A DNA stretch of 64,000 bases from Trifolium pratense (lineage: Eukaryota; Streptophyta; Magnoliopsida; Fabales; Fabaceae), in NCBI RefSeq assembly GCF_020283565.1, contig NC_060064.1, positions 22,340,337 through 22,404,336 on the forward strand, read 5' to 3'. A model generated the notes under the pieces. It ran no database searches and was not told where the DNA came from. It saw only the letters and a program-made list of their open reading frames with translations. This document shows positions 47,257 through 59,464 of the stretch, in pieces. Every line of letters starts with the position of its first letter. Within the stretch, counting starts at the first letter, position 1. The position numbers and the translations under genes were made by a program.

Positions 47257-50200
47257 TTACTGCACTTCGTCGGTGAGGGCCCATACCAAGCTAAAATATA
47301 TTCAGATGAGAAAACAGTTAACAAATTTTCCTTTGAATTAATGCAGAATGGTTCAAAAAATGAATGCAGTTCTAACCATAATACCTCAATATAGAAAAGA
47401 CAAATATCGTAATAAGATGTCCAACTTTGAAAAAGCGTTTCTTTTTCTCGAAATTCAGCTTATTGTAGATTTCAGTAACATCGGCATAGTGCTGTCCTTC
47501 GATGTACCTGATATATTAGCTTCAAAGTTAAATGAGGTGTAGTAATACACCAAAAATAACGCGCATAGGTAATAACAGTTTATCATATCTTAAACAGAGA
47601 AATTTTTGGCATTGATGATGATTTCTTGATTCTATTGATTAATGATTATCTCATACAGGATTTCATTAATTTGCAAATATCAGTTTTAATGTGTTTGAAC
47701 TTTGAATCAATCTAGCTCTGCTACTTAATCATATTACACCTCTTCGCACGATGTGAATGTATTTTAAGTATTATTAGGATATGGCAAGATGATCAATTAT
47801 AATTGGAAGTTGGTGCCTATTGTAACATTTAGTTATTAAACTCAGAAAATTATGTCTCGAAAGTGTTTGAGGGGCATCATTACTATAAAAATTCATAGTC
47901 TAACATCGGCTAAACCAATTTTGTAGAGATGAATTAAACCTAAACCATAATATGGTATCAAAGTCTATGCTGAATCCATCAATAGGCCACCCATCAGGCC
48001 CAATAGCCCTGGATACAAGGAAGTTTTGTTAAAATTATGCTTGTTATAGCGCTGCTATAGCCGCTATGTGACATAACAAATAATATCTGCTCCGTTGGTT
48101 TTATCTTGCCTTATAAAGACGCATGAGTTTGACACGAATGAATAGATATAGAAAGAACAGAAACTTTTTTAAGAAGGTTAAGAGAAGATACTTACAAGCT
48201 CACATTGTAATACAGGCAAGGGAGAGAGATCAATAATATAAACCAATGTCCTGCTAGAAGATTGATAAAGCAGAAGATTGCCTGCAAGAAAAACTCTGGC
48301 AAGATAACCTTGTTTACTCGATATGTTGAATCGTATGGATTTATATAATCAAACTCCAAGTCCACCAACAATATAAGCTGCAATTCAAAATTTCAAGGGA
48401 TGTTAAATTTTTTCTAAAATAGTAAGCACTTTTGCAGTGATAGGATACAGTATGATATATGATATAGTATTGTTGAAAGGACAAAGATAAGAGAATACAA
48501 GAGGCATATGGTGAAAACCGTGTCCGTAAGAGCATCACAGACACTCTAATATATAGTCGATTCTACGATTAAGAGCATTAATTACAAAAGGAATATGTAC
48601 TATGGAATATGCTATGCTAAGAATAATCTAGGATATTCTAGAGTATATTTACAATAATATTAAATATCTACACTCCCCCTCAAGATGGAGCATACAAGTC
48701 TCGCAATGATTTTGTAAAAACATTTGCCAATTGATCATTAGAACTGACAAAGCTTGTGACAATGTCGCCTAATTCGATTGTCTCGCCTGAAAAATGGCAG
48801 TCTATCTCAATATGTTTGGTCATCTCACGAAAAACTGGGTTTGAGGAAATGTGTGGTGCAGTCTGATTATAACATATAAATGTCATTGGTTTAGCGTTTT
48901 CAAATTGAAGTTCTTTGAGTAACTAGTTCAACCAAATCAGCTCACATGTTACTAGTGCCATGGCTCTATGTTCTACCTCATCCCTTGATATTGCTACTAC
49001 ATTTTTCTTCTTACTCTTCCAAGATACTAAGTTTCCTCCAACAATGTTACTAGTGCCATGGCTCTATGTTCTACCTCATCCCTTGGTAAACTCCAGTATT
49101 GTAATACCCAAAAAATACCGGAGTTTACCAAGATCTTAGATCTGAAACTGATTCGAGAGATGTTGTTTTAACTGAAGTACTCCCCGCTGACCACTACCAA
49201 TTATGACAATATCGTCTACATAAACAATAAGATAAATGCAACCTTGGACAGAGTGACGAAAAAAAACATAACGGTCAACTTCACTACGAATCATGCCAAA
49301 TTGTTGAACTACTGTACTGAATTTGCCAAACCAAGCTCGAGGAGACTGTTTAAGGCCCTAAAGAGACATGTGTAACCTACAAACCATATTAGATGACTCC
49401 CCCTAAGCAAAAAACCAAGGCGGTTGCTCGATTTACATTTCATCTTCAAGATCACCATGTAAAAAGGCATTTTTAATGTCATGCTGATGGAGAGGCCAAA
49501 GTTGAATTGCTGCAATGGAGACAAGAAGTCGAACAGGTGTCATCTTGGCTACTTGTAAAAAAGTATCATTATAATCCAGCCCAAAAATCTGAGTATAGCC
49601 TTCGGCCACCAAGCGAGCCTTAAATCGATCAATCTTACCATCTAGACCAATCTTCAATGTATAAAGCCAACGAGAACGTACCAAAGAATTTTTAGGGGGT
49701 GGAGGAACCAGTTCCCAAGTACCACTGCTTTGGAAAGCAAACATCTTGTCAATTATTGTTTGCCTCTGCTTAACAAAAAAAAAAAAAAATTATTGTTTGC
49801 CTCTACCTAGGGTGGGATGATGCTTCACCTGGAGATTTAGGAATAGAAACAAACGACAAAGATGACAAGCAAGTGTAATGTAAAGGAGAAAGACGACCGT
49901 AACACAAATCAATATAGTGTGGAGATGGGTTTTGTGTTGAATGAGTACCTTTACGGATTACAAAGGGAAGATTAGACTCAATTTGCGGGACTGGATCTGA
50001 TGATGGAGATGACGTTGGCGGAGAGTCTTCAATGGCCTTTGGAACAGGTGTAGGAACAGGTACACTAGAGGGTCGTGGACGACGTTGATATGTTTGTAGT
50101 GGTTGTGAAGTTGGAGGATCAACAAGAGGTGTATCTGGTGGGACATACTGATAAAGCTCAAGACGAACAATAGTGACTTCCTAAATGGGTTCAGGATTAA

Positions 50201-52954
50201 TGTCTTAAGGGGTTCAAGAGTCATATTATTCGGCTCAAAGTATGAGACAAATTCAAGGAAGGTAACATCAACTGATACAAGGTATCATTGTATTGTAGGA
50301 GAATAGCAACCATAACCTTTTTGAGACCAATGATAACCAAGAAAGACACACTTTAGTGATCGGGTTGACAGTTTGTCAAGACCAGGAGAGAGATTGTGAA
50401 AAAAACATGCTGAAGACATGAGGAGGCAGCAGCCATGGTAATACAAAAGACATAAACAACAAACAATCCTGTCTGAATAAGGGTTGTTTGTGCAATAACA
50501 CGTATTTTGGTTGATTGAAACTGAAAACTAAGGGCAGATATGGAAACAACACAGAGAGGCGAGTCCGGTGCAACAAACGACAACCTATATGGCGGCCGGA
50601 CATGCTGTCACGCGATGTTACGGCGGCTGCGCTTGGACGAAATCGCCAGTGAGGAGTATTTGCTGATACGGTTTTGCGGACCGGTCGGATCAGGTATTGC
50701 GATTCGGATCGTGGGGTTGGGTACCGAAAAAGTCGCCGGAATGGCTGGCGGCGGCGATGACTGGAGGTGATGAAAACTGACCGGAAAAATGCCGGAATAA
50801 ATCACGGCAACTAATAATGGAAAAACTAGAGTTAACACGCAATTTGCCGGAAAAACTCTCACTGGAGGACGGTGGGTCCATCGGGTAAGCACGGTGTAGG
50901 GTTGCCTCTTAAATATATGCTCTAGATGCCATCTTGAAAGGAAAAGATAAGAGAATACAAGAGGTATATGGTGAAAACGGTGTGTGTAAGAGCATCACGA
51001 AAATTCTATTATATAGTCGATTCTACAATTAAGAGCATTACTTATAAAAGGAATATGTATTATGGAATATGCTAAGAATAATCTTTGATATTATAGAATA
51101 TATTTACAATAAGCAATGAATTAAGGAATTAGTGAGGATTAATACAGATGACAATGATGACATTACAGAGGTCTAAATAACCAAATGTAATGGCCAAATA
51201 TAATGATTAAAGTTAAAAACTATGCCATCATTCTTTTACACAGGAAAAAACAAATGAAGCTTTCTAAATAATGGCAATTTTCTTTCCATGGCATGCTAAA
51301 AGACCAACAAAAAGAGAGTGAGGCATAAACATAGTGAGACTCAGACCAATGCAGAACTTAGTGTATGTTTAGTTACGAGATTTTTTGTTGTTGTTAAAAG
51401 TGAGTTACATGTGAAGTGAGAATCAATAAATTTTAGTGTATGGAAGAGAAGAAATGAAAAAATATGGGAGGAGGTGGAAAAGCCAGTAAGAGCATTGATT
51501 CAAGACACAAGGGAATTTTTGTTACAATGGCGAGAGGTACGAGAAAGCACGAATTATGTGACTACACCAGGCACGGTAGCAGCCACCGTTAGATGGAATA
51601 GTTGAATGTAATATCGACGCTGCTTTGTTTAATGCAGAACACTTGTTTGGTATTGGCATGTGTATTAGAGGAACACAAGGCATCTTCATGAAAGCTAAGA
51701 CCATGATTTTTGATGGCAGCCCCCCACCTTTGGAAGCTGAAGCTTATGCATTGAAAGAAGCACTCATTTGGCTTGGAGAGCTTGGACTATCGAGAGTGGA
51801 TATAGAACTAGCAGCATGCTAGTGGTACAAGCCATTACTGATAGAACAAGCGACTTCACCGAATTTGGAGCTATTTTAGATGATTGTAAAACGATGTTAG
51901 CTAATTTCCCAAACTTTAAGATAAGTTTCATTAGGAGGCAAGCCAATTTTGTTACTCACACACTTGCTAGAGCATCAAAATTTCATGCTCGTCACCAAAC
52001 ATTTGATTTAAGTCCATCTCTATTGTTCCAATTTTGATGAATGAAATAATATGAGTTTGTTTTGATAAATAAAAAATAAAAAATTTAGTGTAAAAGTTGC
52101 ATCTGAGGCCAAAAGATACAAATTCTAACTTTAGGTTAGAATCAATTTAATACCTCTAGAATCACTTCCGGCTCTCTCTCTACGGTGAAACCATTGAAGT
52201 ACGGACACAGACACCAGATACGACACTGACATCGATAATAATTTGAGAAAATGATATAATTCGATGCAATTATAAGTGTCGGTGTCTGACACTGATGCGT
52301 GTCGGACATCGGAACATGCCTAATCCGAAGAGTGTTCGTGCTTCATAGAACCAAACACAATCATACAAATCATTTGTTGAAGCAAATTGTTCTAAGAACC
52401 ATTTATAAGCAAAGGGTGTTAAAAATTCTCTTTTAAATATAAAATTTTCAAAGTATCAATATAAAAAATTAAATAAGCAAATGGTACAGATTAAACATCT
52501 GATAAAATCACCATTCACCACCCTTAAGAGTGGTAGTGAACATTTCACTATGTGGAATGTCCTTGCACACTCAAAATAAAATCACTTATCTAACCATACA
52601 AAATTCTTGTCTTTTTTTCTAATGAGAAACATTGAATGTAAGAAACAACAATTGAACGAAAATTTGAATTGTGATGTCGTTGGTCTGGTTATGTTGATCC
52701 ACAAAAAACAACAAAGGACATGATCAATGAATACAATTATCAAATAAAAAACAAAGGATTGATAAAAAAAATATTAAAGGAATCAAATCTAAATGAGGTA
52801 GTTATTATAACTGCGATGTAATGATGGAAAAATAACAAAACAAAAATTGAGATGTAGTACTACGTAGTATGTATGTATGTACCTGGTAACCTAGGAGACA
52901 AAGAAGTGTCAAAATTAGAACAAACGTTAATATCCAATACATCACATCTGCCAT
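47257..52954 (-). CDS. Cornichon family (CNIH/Erv14) ER cargo receptor
   Basis: Minus-strand exons 52954-52883, 48377-48196, 47507-47385 and 47290-47257 give 136 aa, the usual length for this family, with GT-AG borders and matching phases. Exon 1 (MADVMYWILTFVLILTLLCL) is the first membrane segment. Exon 2 has the signature LEFDYINPYDS and VILPEFFLQ, then a second hydrophobic span with GHWFILLISLP. Exon 3 carries DVTEIYNKLNFEKKKR and the last span, and exon 4 ends TDEVQ. Cornichons load membrane proteins into COPII vesicles at the ER. Intron 1 is 4.5 kb and holds a Copia remnant and a truncated LINE. A 3' UTR intron (donor 47230-47229, acceptor 47108-47107) is possible. The protein frame itself appears intact. 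Confidence 0.95.
48471..51112 (-). mobile_element. Decayed Copia element inside cornichon intron 1
   Basis: LTR-like ends at 48471-48672 and about 50933-51112 share AAAGATAAGAGAATACAAGAG and ATATAGTCGATTCTAC. A primer-site-like TGGCATCTAGAGC (minus strand) abuts the right one, and a GAGGGGGAG tract (minus strand) abuts the left. Minus-strand fragments follow in pol order: a gag start (MDPPSSSESF, 50881), linker sequence (about 50220-49958), RT (WELVPPPP...ARLVAEGYTQ, 49744-49433), YVDD near 49215, and the RNase H end (TKHIEIDCHF, 48886-48680). Protease and integrase are deleted. A 41-bp segment is duplicated at about 48949 and 49045. No target duplication was found. Confidence 0.85.
51441..52080 (+). 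mobile_element. 5'-truncated LINE in cornichon intron 1
   Basis: The frame reads WEEVEKPVRALIQDTREFLL upstream, then an RNase H domain (VECNIDAALFNAEH, PPPLEAEAYALKEALIW), then after a frameshift near 51820 the end VQAITDRTSDF...FIRRQANFVTHTLARAS (stop at 52037). The A-rich end lies at 52065-52080. Near-identical flanks AAATTTTAGTGTA (51428-51440) and AAATTTAGTGTA (52081-52092) are the probable target duplication. The surrounding DNA resembles the MITE at 41471. Confidence 0.85.
52198..52345 (+). repeat. Repeat containing GTGTCGGTGTCTGACAC (second copy)
   Basis: Same layout and orientation as 22348-22466; it also lies in a gene intron (cornichon intron 1). Confidence 0.5.
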
Positions 52955-53229
52955 TACGCCCACTACTGCTACTGCATGCCTGTTCTTCCTCTCTTTGCTT
53001 TTCTTAAACCACGTTCCTTCTTTTTGGGAAATAACAACTAACAAAAATTAACCTCGTTTCTTCTTTTTTTTTTTTTTTTTTACAAAGAAAATTAACCTAG
53101 TTTCTTTTTATTTACTCCTTTAACCATTTTTTTATTGGATATAAAAATAATATACATAAATACCATAGGATATATAGCTTATAAGCTTGTTTGATAAAAT
53201 AAAGGCCTTTGTTTTAGCTTTAAAAAATA

Positions 53230-53520
53230 TTACCTTCGTCCCTAATTATAAGATCATGTTTGACCACTACACGTACGCCAATGCATAATTTTGATCGTTA
53301 ATATATATTTAATTGTCTATTCATAAAAATTATAAAAATTTAATATTTTGAAAATACTCATCAAAACAATTGAACAAGATCTTATATGCTACTATTTACA
53401 TTTTTTTTTGGTAGTTGCTAATATTTACATTTATATATTATTAAAAAAATACGGTCAAAATAAGGTAAATGAATAGTATATTTTTGTCAAACAGGATCTT
53501 ATAATTAGGGACGGAGGTAG
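53230..53520. mobile_element. Stowaway MITE
   Basis: Termini TTACCTTCGTCCCTAATTAT and the complement of ATAATTAGGGACGGAGGTAG, flanked by TA (53228-53229; 53521-53522). About 290 bp with no coding capacity. It is itself interrupted by a small T-tract insertion near 53404-53415. Confidence 0.85.
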
Positions 53521-53656
53521 TAATTTTTTCTTTGTATTTTTAAAAATGATTTGTATGATAACTTGATTAAAAATTATAAAAATTATTTCAAATTCATCTT
53601 TTTATGAATAAAAAGAGTGATTTTGACATTTCATAACTTAAATATTCATGTTAGAG

Positions 53657-53782
53657 TTTTTTTTTGTTAAGTAGCCTAATGGCCAGAAAATTCACCTTAA
53701 AGTTGAATAAGTGGAGTGTCCAGAGTTCAAACCTCTGCTCATAGTGCGATGTCTCTGCCAACTGAGCTAAGCTCTCGAAGAC
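53657..53782 (-). mobile_element. tRNA-derived SINE, family 2
   Basis: On the minus strand GAGCTTAGCTCAGTTGGCAG (A-box-like) and CAGAGGTTTGAACTCTGG (B-box region), then an A tail. Target duplication TTCATGTTAGAG at 53645-53656 and 53783-53794. The best preserved member of the family here. Confidence 0.88.
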
Positions 53783-53794
53783 TTCATGTTAGAG

Positions 53795-56430
53795 ATTTTA
53801 ACTTAATAAAAATCACGGTTTTTTATAAGGTATCTCTCAAAAATGATTTTTATGAAAAACTATTTAAAGTTTAAACCAATTTTTAGAGATTTTTTTGAAA
53901 TTTTATGATCCAAAAAATTTTATAACAAAAGGATGAAATATTTAAAACGACATTTTGAGAGAAGCTATTTAGAAAAGTTAAATGCACAAATTTCAAAAGA
54001 ATGTTAGGGTTTTTTTTTTGTTCTTTGTGAATTAAACAATTTAGCTCTCTCATGGTCTCATGTTTTTATTGATGGTTTTTTTAGGTAAACTAAGAGTGTA
54101 GAAAGTATAAGGGGTAAACTCAACATTTCAACTTGCGATTTCTAGAAGATCTTCATCCTCTACCCCCTCACTCGTGTTATATATAAAAAAATTAGAGAAA
54201 AATATATACAAGACCGGATACAAAACCAAAACCCTAAAAAATAAAAGGCCAAAAAGTAGGGGAGTAGTTGGACCGGTTTGGATCAGTTTTGAGTTAATCC
54301 AATGTCTGAAATAATGAACTCTCGATTGGTTCAATTTTTAGTGTTTTTAAAAAATGCATTGGTTTAATAAAAATACCAAAGTTTTGAGACAAAATTAAAA
54401 AACTAAAAAACTAAAGATTTGGGACGGAATCGATATGCATACTCGGAATGCATTCCTAATATCAATATAAAATGGGATCAACAACAGTAGTGCAAGCCTT
54501 AGTCACAACCGACGTTTATACAATAACAGGTGCATCTGCAACATTCGGAGTGAACTTGTGTACAGTAACAAGAATAGTTTCGTTAGCTTCAACCGATGTT
54601 TCAACTTTCAACAACAATAGATATACAAATCCTTCTTGGACAAATATGATCAAGTGTATTGGCCAATGTTCACAATATGATACGAATTAGAAACTTTTGC
54701 TGGAGCTGCATTACATGATTCACAATTTTTTATCTCCAACGACATTGGAGCAAACTGAGGCTACTCTTCAACAGGTTTTGAATTATTTTTTTATGCAACA
54801 CAGTAGACATACCTGCAGTCGTATATTAATTTTTTTTTTTATATTCTCGAAACCGTGCCAGTATTGTATTGGGTACCATCATACCCATGCATCATAGTCA
54901 GACACTAAACCAAATCACATCACATAAACCATTTTAAAATTTAGTGCTTATATTATGAACCAAACCAGGTTGGTTTTATGAAACCAATTTTAAGATTTGA
55001 TGATCAAGTTTGATTTGGGTTCAGTTTTTAAAACTGGATATAGAAGAAATTTTAAGAGTTTTTTTTTCTTTCTTCTCCCCCTATGTTTTAAGAAGCAACT
55101 AGGAATCTCACAAATATTGAAGGCTTAAATAGAAAAAATAGTAATAAAAGCAACTTGCATAAATTTAAAGACTCATCGCAAGCTTATTAAATTTAACCTG
55201 CATAAATCTCATTTGTATTTTGTATTGCCATTACAGACCTGCATAAATAGGTTAATGTCAAATAATTTTAAGGTCCATAACTATGAAATCTTGGAATTAT
55301 TCTCCTAGTAAACCTGAACACATGAAACAAAACAAACCCATATGTTTGAGGCACCGTATTATACTAGTAGTACCTGGGCATATTGAAAATGTAAATGCAT
55401 TCCGAAGTGTCCAACGAAAAACATATTTGAGAACCAAAATGACTAATAAGAAGATTAAAATGACCAAGTAAAATAGACACTTGAGGATGTGTTTGCAATT
55501 TCGATATATCCAAACATTATAATGAAACACCTCACTTCAAAAAATTTATAATACTGTTGCATATAAGTAATTCGATATAGTATAGTTGCATGATAAGTAA
55601 TTGGGCATTCGGATTTAAAAAGTATATACCCCAACATTTCTAAAATCTGGCACCACAGATCAAGCAAATAACATGACAACAACAAATGCAGGTAAAGTTT
55701 CATAAGCCTGCAAAGTCTTCAAAGTAAATATTTCAACATGTACCCCAAACACAATCCAATATAAACTCTTCATGAAAGCATACATTCCAAAACAGAACCA
55801 GTACACTACAGCTGTACAGGACATATATTTCAATGACTTATTGAACAACAGCCTGCTTCACTAGTTTATGAAAATTACAGTTATATGAGAGCAACTTATT
55901 GAACTAGTCCTCGAATTACCAACACAAGCTAAAGCAACTTTTGCTAATCTAACAATAGCCTTCACATCAGAAAAAATCATCAACCTAGGAGCCAAAACTT
56001 CACTAAATCTCACTCCACCAACAATCCTCACTCATATCCTCTTACACTTAAAAGTTCCAACAAAATCACCCCAAACCCATAAACACCACCAGTCCACCAC
56101 ACCACCCCTTCTATCCGGTATTCATAATCCATGTAACCAACTAACCCTCTCTTTGCTTATCAAAAAAAAAAACTAACCCTCTCTTTTCTATTGACCCCCG
56201 ACAAAAAAAAAATAGAAAAATTGAAAGCCATAATCAGAAAACCTAGCAAAAATATTATAGGACTTAACACAACCATGTCCAATGTTTGATGAGGCTAAAT
56301 GAAGCTGATGTGTTAAGAACTAAACAGATGGATGAATCACCCGCTTTTGCTCCTAAATGATATGACAAGACATGGTAAAAGTCTTACAAATACTTCACCT
56401 TTCATCTCATGTCCCAACCATTTAAGGATC
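53795..56430. other. Intergenic stretch, no gene recognised
   Basis: Only short chance frames occur. One at 54472-54690 (Thr/Val-rich, 72 aa) shows no domain I recognise and lacks other gene evidence. 56139-56186 holds a micro-insertion between direct repeats. Confidence 0.4.
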
Positions 56431-56435
56431 CTAAT

Positions 56436-57525
56436 TGTTGAGGTTTTTATGTTGGCTACATTTTGCAAAAACAAGTTATAGTCATAATGCTACATAGGAT
56501 GCTGTAGCATCGCGTACAGCATTATTGATGCTCTGTTTTACGCAAAATTTTTATATCACATCTTTGGAAGATTTGTTTCAGATATAATTTTCGTGCTTAT
56601 CCAACAAGCCAAGACGTGCCTTGTCCCACAAGTATCTGAAGGCGGTTTATGTGTTCTTATTTGATACAAAAATATATCGTGATATATTTTTGAATTCAAT
56701 CAAATATTGTTTTGGACTAAATCTTTGTTGAAGAATTATTTTGAAGTAAATCTTGTGAGCTGACCAATGAAGATTCCAGCTGTTTATTTGAAGTCTTTCT
56801 CCTCAAGTTTTTGGAAGGCTGTTTGTATTATTTAAAACAAAAATATAATTTGTTTTTGTTACGTGAAACAAAAAATTGATTACATTTTTGAAATTAATTT
56901 AGGGTTGGCCGTAATACTCCAGCTGTGTTTGTCTGAAGACCTAGCTTGTACATTAAGACAATTCAAGGCTATAAATACATGAAGACTCAGACCTATTTGC
57001 ACACCGAAGCCATTGTTCATCAAGATGTAGTCTTTAGGGTTTCGTGTCTTTGAGCCACTCTCTAGGAGAGTTGGTGTAAGTGAACCACTCGGGTTGTGAG
57101 ATGGTCACTATGTCCTCACTCAGAAACCTATAGGTAATGAGTTGGGTATTGTACTTGGAGGAAGCTTGTAAGCAACTCCAAATTGTGAACTTAGTCAAAT
57201 ATTGGCTAGGTATTAGTTTCTTAGGAGGGTGTCTCCATCTTTGATTGTTATAAAGTTGACAGCAACATGATACGTGTTGTTAGAGGGAATTTGGGACGGG
57301 GTCTCATTATCTAGGAGGTTCCTAAATAGGATTGCACGAGTAGTGTCTAGGCGAGAAGTCAAGTACCGGGTGTTGGTCGAGGGCTTTGAACTAGAGCTAT
57401 TATAGTGAATTCATTCCTGGATTGGTAATCCTCCAGATTAGGTGATGTTGCACCGAACTGGGTTAACAAACGATCTGTCTTATTTATCTTTCGCAGCATC
57501 TTTCCACCAGTTTGCCAGAATTTCA
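56436..57525. mobile_element. Solo LTR, about 1.09 kb
   Basis: The segment begins TGTTGAGGTT, ends AATTTCA, and is flanked by a perfect 5-bp duplication CTAAT (56431-56435; 57526-57530). No polypurine tract, primer site or coding DNA adjoins it. Its text (for example a repeated 'gtgagatggtcac/ggtaatgag' region near 57100) is LTR-like. It most likely arose by recombination between the LTRs of a full element. The superfamily is not settled. Confidence 0.78.
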
Positions 57526-57718
57526 CTAATTGTGTAAGCAACATAAGTTACATAACAAAGCCGTAATAGAACACAACACGCATTCAAACATATAGCACAA
57601 TATCAACAAAGATAACATAAAGAAAGGATATCCATTCAAGCAAAATCAAGCACTACCATTTAAAACAAATTAAAATCAACCGTTCAAGCATAAATCAAGA
57701 AGCATAAAGTATAACCTA

Positions 57719-58030
57719 CTAGGGGCCCGTTTGGCCTAACTTTTTTTAGGTGTAGAAGCTCTTTTAATCATAAAGCTAGAAATAATAGCTTTTTAACTAA
57801 AGTTAAAATTGTTTGGTAAATCTTAATTTGTTTTATAAAAAAAAAGTTAAAAGTTGTTTTTATTATAATAGGGTGAAAAGATATATTTGATAATATATTA
57901 TTATTTTTTCTAAAATATAGAAACTGTTTTTTTTTTTTTTTACTATAGCTTTTAAAAATTGTTGTTTGGCATAGCTTCTTACTTTTAAGTAAAAAGAAGA
58001 GGAAAAAAAACTAGGCCAAACGGACCCTAG
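57719..58030. mobile_element. MITE with GGGCCCGTTTGGCCTA ends
   Basis: GGGCCCGTTTGGCCTA at 57723-57738 is mirrored by TAGGCCAAACGGACCC at 58012-58027 (one mismatch). Internal 'aaaagctattt/aaaaagtta' stretches are also partly complementary. GGGCC-GTTTGG ends suggest a hAT-type MITE; the target duplication is unclear. Confidence 0.6.
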
Positions 58031-58220
58031 GTATAAGTAAATAAAGTTTATGTTAACTAAAGAGCTACAAGAGAGAGAAACCTCAGAGCTTAACCATTTG
58101 TGAATTGGTATTTGAGCAGCTGAGAACGATTTATGATTCAGAACCTTGGGAAATCAAAGGATTCACAAACTCTACTCTCAACTATTTTCTGTCTTCTTGA
58201 AGCTTCACTATTGTTCACAA

Positions 58221-58250
58221 TCACGTTCTTCTTCTTCTTCTTCTTCTTCT
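58221..58250. repeat. (TTC)n microsatellite
   Basis: A run of TTC triplets; a shorter run recurs near 58310-58328, about 20-40 bp before the F-box stop codon. Confidence 0.9.
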
Positions 58251-58348
58251 TGTGCCTATCACACTACTCAAGCATCGATAAAATGGTAAATGGGAATATT
58301 TCGCAATCACGTTCTTCTTCTTTCTTCTTTGTATGATAAGTCAACTTC

Positions 58349-59464
58349 TTAGCTTTGGTCACTGCTATCAGGGAGGGAAAGCAAAGACTCTGTATACACC
58401 GTCATTTGGGATCTTTCAAAGAAACAGTCAGGATAGGAGCGTTCCTCTAGTAGCTCTCCTTTGTCATTAAACTTGGCTAATCCACCACCACTTGATCCAA
58501 CGAGATCACCACAATTGGTAAAGCATACCGAGGAAAAAGTCGGATTAGGACGAGCAGAAAAACTAACAGTCTCGGTCCAAGATGAATACACTGCGTATTC
58601 TTTCATCACTCTTATCTTGATTTCATATATGTCTTCGATCCATACACCAATAAGACCGCCAAATACAAACAAGTCATAACCACTAACAGATGAATACATA
58701 TGAAAATCATCTGGCAAAGCAATCTCAGACATTCTCATTTCCTTTAAATGAAAGGCGATAATAACTTCCCTATTGGTTTCATAATTATAAATCAGCCAAT
58801 GAATAGAAGCATTAAAGAACAACCCTACCTCGGATTCATGATAAGCAGTCAATATATAAGGAAAATGAGAACCAACCACAATTTGTTTCCAGTTATTAGA
58901 TCTAAGTGAGAAAATCTCAAAGTCAAGAAGATTGGTATTGCAATTGTAGAACCCTAAAACTACCGAGTAATCATCCGTTGACGAATCATAACCGAAGCCA
59001 TAAATAATCCTGTAAATAGAAGAATCTTGGGAGTAGGAGGCAATAGTCATAGGAGAAACAGGTATTTGTTTGTGGACACGTGTGGATGGATTCAATAGGT
59101 ATAAGCCTACTTCATTGTGTATAAACAGGAACCCTCTACACGAACCTCCAATACGAGTGTCAATTTCATCGTCAATATAAGATTGGGGATTCCAAATATT
59201 GAGGCTTAATGAAACATAATCATTAAGGGATGAATCAAAATCAACGGATAGGGCTACAAGAGTATCATCACGTATGATGAAAATTTTATTTGCGGAAAGT
59301 TGAAAATGTGAAGTTGCAAAATGGGAATCATCGGAGATGAGAGAATTCCATGATTTAGAGACGCACCTGAAACGTAACAGAATCTTCACCGGTAATCTCA
59401 ACAGAATTTCAGTTATCAGTTCCTGAGGGAGATCCACGATCTTCTTCGGCTCCATATTAATCAT
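58349..59464 (-). CDS. F-box/FBA (F-box associated) protein
   Basis: A single uninterrupted frame of 371 codons; the ATG at 59455 (MEPKK) may be the true start. The F-box lies at about residues 11-50 (LPQELITEILLRLPVKILLR, then FRCVSKSWNSLISD) and would bind SKP1 to form an SCF ubiquitin ligase. An FBA_1-type beta-propeller-like region follows (about 95-340), with GSCRGFLFI, LLNPSTR, YGFGYDSSTDDYSVV and WIEDIYEIKIRVM. This is the CPR1/CPR30-like class, a large and fast-evolving plant family, intronless as usual. The substrate is unknown. No break is seen, so it may be functional. Confidence 0.93.
   Translation of the reverse strand: MINMEPKKIVDLPQELITEILLRLPVKILLRFRCVSKSWNSLISDDSHFATSHFQLSANKIFIIRDDTLVALSVDFDSSLNDYVSLSLNIWNPQSYIDDEIDTRIGGSCRGFLFIHNEVGLYLLNPSTRVHKQIPVSPMTIASYSQDSSIYRIIYGFGYDSSTDDYSVVLGFYNCNTNLLDFEIFSLRSNNWKQIVVGSHFPYILTAYHESEVGLFFNASIHWLIYNYETNREVIIAFHLKEMRMSEIALPDDFHMYSSVSGYDLFVFGGLIGVWIEDIYEIKIRVMKEYAVYSSWTETVSFSARPNPTFSSVCFTNCGDLVGSSGGGLAKFNDKGELLEERSYPDCFFERSQMTVYTESLLSLPDSSDQS

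Noticed and set aside
54472..54690. 72-aa Thr/Val-rich frame as a small gene
   Set aside because: No recognisable family, no supporting signals, and the length is expected by chance in this many bases.
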